Assembly (NCBI GenBank): GCA_029204225.1
Contig: CM055106.1
Span: 44,181,003 to 44,245,002, forward strand
From: Diphasiastrum complanatum
Lineage: Eukaryota; Streptophyta; Lycopodiopsida; Lycopodiales; Lycopodiaceae
Reading direction: 5' to 3'
Length of the DNA: 64,000 bases
Part shown: positions 58,158 to 64,000 of the stretch, one piece after another
How the letters are laid out: each line of letters opens with the position of its first letter
Numbering within the stretch: the first letter of the stretch is position 1
The notes under the pieces: generated by a model
The model's input: the letters and a program-made list of their open reading frames with translations, nothing else
Databases searched by the model: none
What the model was told of the DNA's origin: nothing
Made by a program: the position numbers and the translations under genes

Positions 58158-58331
58158 TCTAAGATACTGATAATCCTTCAACACAAAAGAACAGTTCATA
58201 ATTTCCGTTCTCTAAGTAATTTACAATCATGTTAATCATAGTCATCACTGTTCTTCATAGTATTCATTGTCTTTCTTTTGTTGGTTGGAACTTGGTTCAT
58301 AAGCTTAACATCCTCCAACCCCATCAGAGAG
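58158..58331 (+). mobile_element. Partial copia 5' LTR
   Basis: The sequence directly left of a PBS-like site; ends CCCCATCAGAGAG. Its left part is cut by the ORF copy 2 unit. Identified only by position. Confidence 0.4.
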
Positions 58332-58343
58332 TGGTATCAAAGC
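58332..58343 (+). other. Copia primer-binding site
   Basis: TGGTATCAAAGC: tRNA-iMet PBS with one mismatch, about 110 bp before a gag start. Confidence 0.75.
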
Positions 58344-58454
58344 ACTGGTTTATTGGATTACTAGAGTCGAGGATTCATACTAGAACTTAATACGTTCTTG
58401 TTTTTTAGAGCTAGTTCATTTCTATTTGTATTCTATCTCTGCTACTCGATTACT

Positions 58455-58797
58455 ATGGAAGGTTCAACCCTAGAAATTTGTTTGATCAATAAGTTCAACG
58501 AAGATGACTTCCACATGTGGAAGTTCAAGATGAGGATGATCTTGATCGAGAAGGAGCTTTGGGGATACGTGAACGGTTCAATAGCCAAATCGACAAAACC
58601 TAAACTGCTTTCAACATGGGAAGCAAAGGATGGCAAAGCCCTAGCCATCGTATTCTTGAATCTGAAGGACACTCAGATTGCCCATGTATCTAATAGCACC
58701 ACCTCCAAAGAAGCGTGGGATATCCTAACAAGTAGCTATGAGACTTCAGATGTATCAACTCGCCTCTTTCTAAGGAAGAAGGTCCTTACTGTGAAGT
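58455..58797 (+). pseudogene. gag: Copia gag interrupted by an LTR element
   Basis: Reads MEGSTLEICLINKFNEDDFH, MWKFKMRMILIEKELWGYVN, KALAIVFLNLKDTQIAHV, TTSKEAWDIL and RLFLRKKVLTVKF, a well-preserved Gag N-terminal domain. The frame is intact for about 114 codons and then enters the LTR at about 58790. A different family from the one inserted. Confidence 0.85.
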
Positions 58798-59971
58798 TTT
58801 TAGCACGTGTGAACTTCACCACACACCCTATAGGACCATACTGAGGTGTTGTGATTGCACAAGATTGATCAAAGAACGGTATGCTTGAAAAATCTAAGGC
58901 AAGAGCACAATGGCATACATCAGATGAAAAAATCTAACTCTTCACTATGAGAAATGAATGTCAGAAATAATTCTAAGTGGTCAGTATGGAAAAAAGAGGC
59001 TGCTCTCAGGTAGAGAGAGAAAATCATACATAGAAAACTCAAGTAGAGAGAGAATGAGTCCAAAACACCAAAATCTCAATATTCACAATGTGGCAAAACA
59101 TGCCCAGCTTTTCCTATTGAAAATTGTCAATTCTCACTTGACATTGGTTCATGTAAATATTGATCAAACATTAGAAAATGCTGATGATTTGATTTTACAC
59201 ATGTGGAGCCTGTTCCCACGTGTGAAAGGATGTACTTTTCATGTTTGTATATATCTAAATTGATTTTGTATCATTCTAGTTAGTGTGAACATGATATGAC
59301 TACTTTTTAGTCAAGTTGACTAGTCATCTACAAATTAGCTTTTCCTTGCATGTGAATGAGTAAATTCTCCCACATGTCAAGTGGATGTTCACACGTGTGT
59401 ATAGAGTACTAAAAGATAAGAGCTGACCATTTTCCTTAGAATCTATTTTGTAGGGAATACTCCTATATTCTAGGAGACTAGCTTTTTTGGATTTTAGCCA
59501 TATTCTAGAAGGTCAACTATTGGATAAGGATCAAGGATGGATCAATTGGATAGATCTGAGTGATGTGGAACTCTTAACACGTGTGAAGACCTGCTGGACT
59601 GTACCAGACTCATGGATGTACTTGTTCCATAAAAGGATCATCATTTTGCTAAGAAGATTGATGAGACTTTTGCACTCTACACTTTTGTGAGGTTTCTAGT
59701 CATTTGTCTTGTGATTTTTATGTATGATTGTTATCTAGTATCATTATACTTGTTGTTTTAGGTGCAGGCCGTACTGTGGACAGTACTCCACACGTGTGAG
59801 GCGGATCTCACTAATTAATGATGTGTTGATCCATTGCTCTTGCTTAAATCCAAGTGTAGTGAATCTAGATCGAGATCTAATGTGTAGATAGATCCATTGA
59901 TTAAGCAACCAATAACTCTCTATGATTGTAAAGTACAATCATTATTGTCCTAAAAACTATAAAATTTATCA
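58790..59971 (+). mobile_element. 5' LTR of the right-hand copia (family G)
   Basis: About 1.18 kb, ending AAATTTATCA directly before a PBS. The left border is set by the break in gag (TGTGAAG at 58790). CACGTG hexamers at 58804, 59218, 59392, 59578 and 59791. ACATGTGGAGCCTGTTCC at about 59197 is shared with family B LTRs. ORFs within (58958-59690) are not supported. Confidence 0.75.
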
Positions 59972-59983
59972 TGGTATCAGAGC
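59972..59983 (+). other. Family G primer-binding site
   Basis: TGGTATCAGAGC immediately after the LTR end. Confidence 0.93.
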
Positions 59984-60562
59984 TAAGTAAGAGAGTGATC
60001 ATTGAATCATAAATCTTGTAAAGATCATTGGAAAAATCTATTTTTGGCCAATACTAGTGAGGGCGAGTTCATCTAGAGTGATAGCTTGTAATCATTTGGA
60101 TCAAAACGACTTGGAGGTTGTGTATGTGCTTTTTACACATGTGAAACCATACAACAACTTTCATTTCAAGTTACTTTGTGTTTGTTGCCCAGAATCACAA
60201 TACTAGTTCATTTTTTGTGCTTTTTGAAGCATAGTATTGATCTAGATTCATTCTAGCTAATGCCTATGACCAAATAGTGTTTTGGATCATTGAAGCATTT
60301 CTTTTTAGAGTCTAATATCAGATCTTAGAGGCTGATTTGTTCAGATCTTTAGTTGAAGTGAAAACTCTAAGAAAAGTGTAAAGAAATTTTTTTTTTGTGA
60401 GAGTGAAAGCTAGGAATTTTTGGCAAGATCTTTGTGTATCATTCAAGCTTGTGTGCTAGTTTGATAGAGAAAGCCTATAGGCATTTTAGTAAGCTTTAGG
60501 CCTTTCATAGGTCTTTTAAAATTCAAAAATCTTTGTGATTTTAAAAAAGCATTCATTCTAAA
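59984..60562 (+). other. Family G leader
   Basis: Untranslated region between PBS and gag, with a T(9) run near 60390. No ORF of note. Confidence 0.6.
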
Positions 60563-61492
60563 ATGTCACCCATGGGTGGATATTTGATGGAATCAAGTGA
60601 GAGACTCACTTCCACAAATTATTCCATTTGGAAAGTGAGAATGGAACCACTCCTAGTGATCCATGATCTATATGACACAGTTCAAGGAGTAGAGGAAGAG
60701 CCTCAAACTCCCCAAGAACAAGCCAAATACAAGAAGAGAGCAAGATTAGCTCTACGTTGCATAAAGTTAAATGTAAGCAATGACCTCTTGAAAGAGGTGT
60801 CTTCTTGTACCTCATCCAAAGAGGCTTGGGATTCATTAAAGAGCATTTATGAATCCAAAAATACTTCAAGATTCCTCATGCTAAGAAATCAAGTTTTCCA
60901 AAGCATGAAAAGAAGTGGAGAGAGTGGACAAGAGTATGTCCTAAGGATCAAATCTCTTAACAAGGAGTTAAGTGCAATAGGAGAGAAGATCCAAGATCAA
61001 GAGCTAGTACAAATCATCTTGAATGGTCTAGGTGATGAGTTCACCAACTTAGTCCAATCATTTGCCATTCAAGACACTCTTCCATCCATTGAAAAGTTAC
61101 ATAATGTTCTTGTGGCCTAGGAGAGTAGACTTCTACACCTCAAGACAAGAATGGATAGCATGTCACTTAATGGAGGAGAGGAGAAAGCTAACTTTACATC
61201 TAAAGGCAAGAAGAAGCAACATCCATTCAAGAAAAATCAAGGCAAGGAGGCCAAGATGAAGAATGGACGTTCTACCTCCAAAGGCAAGGTGAAGAACAAG
61301 GCAAAACTCAAGTGTTTCTTTTGTGGCCCAGAAAGGACACTTTGCCTCAGAATGCTACTTGAAGAAAAATTAACAAGCCAAAGGATATCAAGGGAGCATT
61401 GCTCAAGAGGAAGAAGAAGAGGATGGATTCAACACATCCTTAATGGTTGCATCTACACCAACTTCAAGTCAAGACACATGGTGGATAGATAG
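60563..61492 (+). pseudogene. gag: Family G Gag with frameshifted zinc knuckle
   Basis: 60563-61120: MSPMGGYLMESSERLTSTNY, IWKVRMEPLLVIHDL, SNDLLKEVSSCTSSKEAWDS, IQDTLPSIEKLHNVLVA, then TAG. The frame goes on with a Lys-rich linker to KLKCFFCGPERTLC. One extra C (about 61330) shifts the knuckle out of frame; the other frame reads QKGHFASEC. About 300 codons in all. Confidence 0.9.
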
Positions 61493-61985
61493 TGGGGCTA
61501 GTTCCCACATGTCTTTTAACAAGCATTATTTTTCTACTCTTCTATCTTGTAATGACTCTAAGAAGTCAATATACACTGCTAGTGATCAAGCATGCAAGAT
61601 ATATGGCATAGGATCTATACCTCTTTGCTTAGGCACATCTAAAAGGATAGATCTAGATAATGTTTTGTATGTTCCTACCATTTCAAGAAACTTGCTTAGT
61701 GTAGGACAATTAATGGACAATGTACTAGATGTACATTTCAAGAATGGAGTTTGTTCCATCTTGAAAAATGATAAGTGCATAGCTAGTGGCATTAAGCAAG
61801 GTAGACTTTTCAAGTTGGATGCTAATGTTGCAAGTGAAAGTGTGAACTTGGCCAGGGAGGAGCTAACTCAAGTGGAGCTTTGGCATAAGATATTAGGCCA
61901 TCCTAATCTTCAATCTATGGAGTCAATGGCAAGCAAGGAACTAGCTCTTGCCAAGAGCTTTCAAGAAGTGTGGAAAGATGTGTGA
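61443..61985 (+). pseudogene. Family G protease and integrase N-domain
   Basis: Reads QDTWWIDSGASSHMSFNKHY (intact DSG), YGIGSIPLCLGTSKRIDLDN, VLYVPTISRNLLSVGQLMDN, GIKQGRLFKLDANV, then VELWHKILGHPNLQSMESMA, the first half of the HHCC finger. It stops at 61985 because of a frameshift; CEACGLAKSHKS, the second half, is in another frame. Confidence 0.92.
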
Positions 61986-61988
61986 GGC

Positions 61989-63227
61989 ATGTGGCCTTGC
62001 AAAGTCACACAAATCTTCTTATTGGATCTCATACATTCTGATGTACATAGTTTTTCACATGCAAGTAATGGAGGTGCCTTGATGTATGTAACTTTTATAG
62101 ATGATTGTACTAGATTCACATGGATTGAGTTATTGTCAAAGAAAAGTCTTGTTTATGAAGCTTTTATTAAGTTCAAGTCTCTAGTAGAGAAAAAACTTAG
62201 TAATTCTATCAAATCACTAAGATGTGATAATGGAGGAGAGTACACCTCCAATAAAATGAAAGACTTTTGTGAGATCAATGGCATTAAGTTACAATACACT
62301 TGTTCCTACACCCCTCAACAAAATGGGGTGGTCAAGAGGAAAAATAGGAGTCTATGTGAGTGTGCAAAGTCTTTGAGACTTGATGCATCACTTCCCATCT
62401 CATTTTGGGGAGAAGCTATAACATGTGCTAATTATTTGTGTAATAGACTTCCTAGTAGTGCTATAGATGGGATCTCACCTTATCAAGCCTTTTTTGATAA
62501 GAAACCCAATTTAAAAGATTTTAAGATCTTTGGATGTATTTGTTATGTACACATTCCTTTGGAGACTAGAAGGAAAGAAGATGCTACCTCCTTCAAAGGA
62601 ATCTTTGTTGGCTATGGAGAAAATAGCAAGGGATGTAGGATATATGATCCTACATCCAAGAAAGTAAAGGTAAGCAAGGATGTACTTTCTGATGAGTCAC
62701 AATTTGCTAAGAGCTTGTCAAATGGATCCAACCCATTGTGCATTGAAGATCTTGACAAATCCGAGGAGGATCTTGACAAACCCGAGAAGGATCATGACAA
62801 ACCCGAGGATGGAGATTTGGATCTGAGTCAAAAAGGGCCGAGAAGATCATCAAGGAGCAAGGCCGAGCCCTCAAGGCTCACCTATGTGGAAAAGGGAAAG
62901 CAAAAGGAAGACTCTATGCCTTCTACCTCTTATTCCTTTTTAGCTACATTGCTTGAAGGACCATCATCTTTTGAAGAAACATATAAATCTAAAGTTTGGA
63001 GAGATGCAATGCAAGTAGAGTATGATGCATTAGAAGAGAATCATACTTGGAATCTTGTAAATCTTCCAAGAGGAAAGAAATCACTTGCATGTAAGTGGAT
63101 TTATAGAATTAAGTACAATCAAGATGGATCTATTAGTAAGTACAAAGCTAGGACTGTTGCTAAGGGATTCTTTCAAATAAAAGGATTGGATTACGAAGAA
63201 ACATTTGCACTATACCTAAACTTGTAA
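61989..63227 (+). pseudogene. Family G integrase core, linker and RT start
   Basis: A 412-codon open reading: LIHSDVHSF (Asp), YVTFIDDCTRFTWIELL, SLRCDNGGEYTSNKMKDF (Asp), YTPQQNGVVKRKN (Lys in place of the catalytic Glu), FWGEAITCANYLCNRLP, FKIFGCICYVHIP. An acidic linker has a repeated DLDKSEEDLDKPEKDHDKPE, then SSRSKAEPSRLTYVEKG and the RT start WNLVNLPRGKKSLACKWIYR to GLDYEETFA. It ends early because one base is missing near 63211. Confidence 0.92.
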
Positions 63228-64000
63228 CTATTAGATTAATCATTTGCATTGCTACTTTGTTCAAATGGGATCTCTACCAAATGGATGTGACAAATGCCTT
63301 CTTGAATGGCTTCTTAGAAGAGGAAATCTACATGATGCAACCCGAGGGCTTCATCAAGGTTGGTGAGGAGCAAAAGGTGTGCTACTTAAGGAAGAGCCTA
63401 TATGGCTTGAAGCAAGCACCTAGAGCTTGGTACTCTAGGTTGCATGATTTTCTCTATTCCCTTGGCTTTGTACTAAGTGCTTATGAACCTTCTTTATATT
63501 TCAAATGTAATGAAAGAAATATCATCATTTTGGTTCTTTATGTTGATGACATCATTATGACAGGAAATGATGATGATGGCATAGGCAAAGTAAAAGTTGA
63601 TTTATCTAGTGAGTTCAAGATGGTAGATTTAGGCTTCCTAAAGTTTATAGTTGGGATAGAAGTGTCTAGAAGTAGCAATTGTACTTTCATAAGTCAATCT
63701 AAGTATGCTACTTCCATTCCTGAAAGATTTGGTATGAAAGATTGTAAGGGAATTGACAGCCCTATGGAGCATGTTGTGAAAGCAACTAATGAAGGTGATG
63801 AAGCATCCTTTGAGGACATCACCCTGTTTAGGAAGCTTATAGGCTCTCTAATCTATTTGACCGTCACTAGACCTGACTTAAGTTTTTGTGTAAGCAAGTT
63901 GAGTCAAAGTATGCAAGCTCCTTTAGTTCATCATTGGAAAAGTGCCAAGAGAGTACTTAAATATGTTTCTAGTACTAGATTTTTTCGCATACTTTATGAA
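63212..64000 (+). pseudogene. Family G RT and RNase H start, cut by window end
   Basis: Open to the last base. Reads KLVTIRLIICIATLFKWDLY, QMDVTNAFLNGFLEEEIY (motif A), [30 protein letters not shown] (YVDD at 63539-63550), KMVDLGFLKFIVGIEVS, FRKLIGSLIYLTVTRPDLSF and HHWKSAKRVLKYVSSTRF. All RT motifs are intact. The enzyme is out of frame with integrase by one base (TTTGCACTATACC where FAPIP would need an extra C). Confidence 0.93.

Overview
The window is nuclear DNA of a land plant, made almost entirely of transposable elements. The evidence is Ty1/copia and Ty3/gypsy polyproteins of plant type, copia primer-binding sites matching the 3' end of plant initiator tRNA-Met (TGGTATCAGAGC), a gypsy primer site of tRNA-Asp type, TATA-box LTRs ending in CA, AT-rich spacers and very long pure (TC)n tracts. 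The species cannot be fixed from the sequence. A Penelope-like reverse transcriptase and pure TC/GA tracts of 130 to 260 bp lean towards a large-genome non-flowering plant such as a fern or lycophyte, but that is only a guess. No complete, undamaged host gene, rRNA, tRNA or CRISPR array was seen.

Layout. 1-8.3 kb: an LTR with PBS and gag start, cut by a decayed 'family A' LTR; a minus-strand gypsy LTR with PBS; and broken copia gag, integrase and RT pieces on both strands. 8.3-15.3 kb: remnants of 'family B', then a B element with two LTRs (11384-15339) whose coding part has shrunk to a 42-codon mini-Gag. 15.3-17.3 kb: the 3' end of a minus-strand copia. 17.3-20.8 kb: a Penelope-like reverse transcriptase unit on the plus strand, ending at a hairpin and a (TC)74 tract. 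20.8-24.2 kb: three long TC/GA tracts, two forming an inverted pair, then a gag remnant. 24218-26701: a short LTR element ('D') with perfect target-site duplications and an unrecognised ORF instead of pol. 27-31.3 kb: copia remnants.

31.3-33.1 kb: a satellite-like array with a period of about 342 bp, rich in AGTACCAAA. 33.1-34.1 kb: a fragment that may be host-gene derived. 34813-35465: a solo family A LTR with perfect TGACA duplications. 35.6-37.7 kb: the 3' half of a plus-strand copia with its LTR. 37.7-39.8 kb: a minus-strand gypsy gag. 40.0-44.4 kb: the most complete minus-strand copia. 45.1-47.3 kb: a long decayed ORF of unknown function, with a second copy at 56.6-57.75 kb; both copies have the same TATA-like box upstream.

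48303-54811 is a structurally complete family A element inserted into a gypsy integrase gene, with ATGCA duplications on both sides. It has a tandem-duplicated leader and gag, and non-canonical ORFs in place of integrase and RNase H. 58.3-64 kb holds a gag remnant interrupted by the best-preserved autonomous copia, which runs off the right edge; its LTR carries five CACGTG hexamers.

The autonomous copia copies are all broken here. Families A, B and D look like parasites of copia machinery: they keep LTR, PBS and polypurine tract but have lost or replaced pol. The most novel candidates are the Penelope-like unit, the rewritten coding region of family A, the element D ORF and the duplicated promoter-bearing ORF family.
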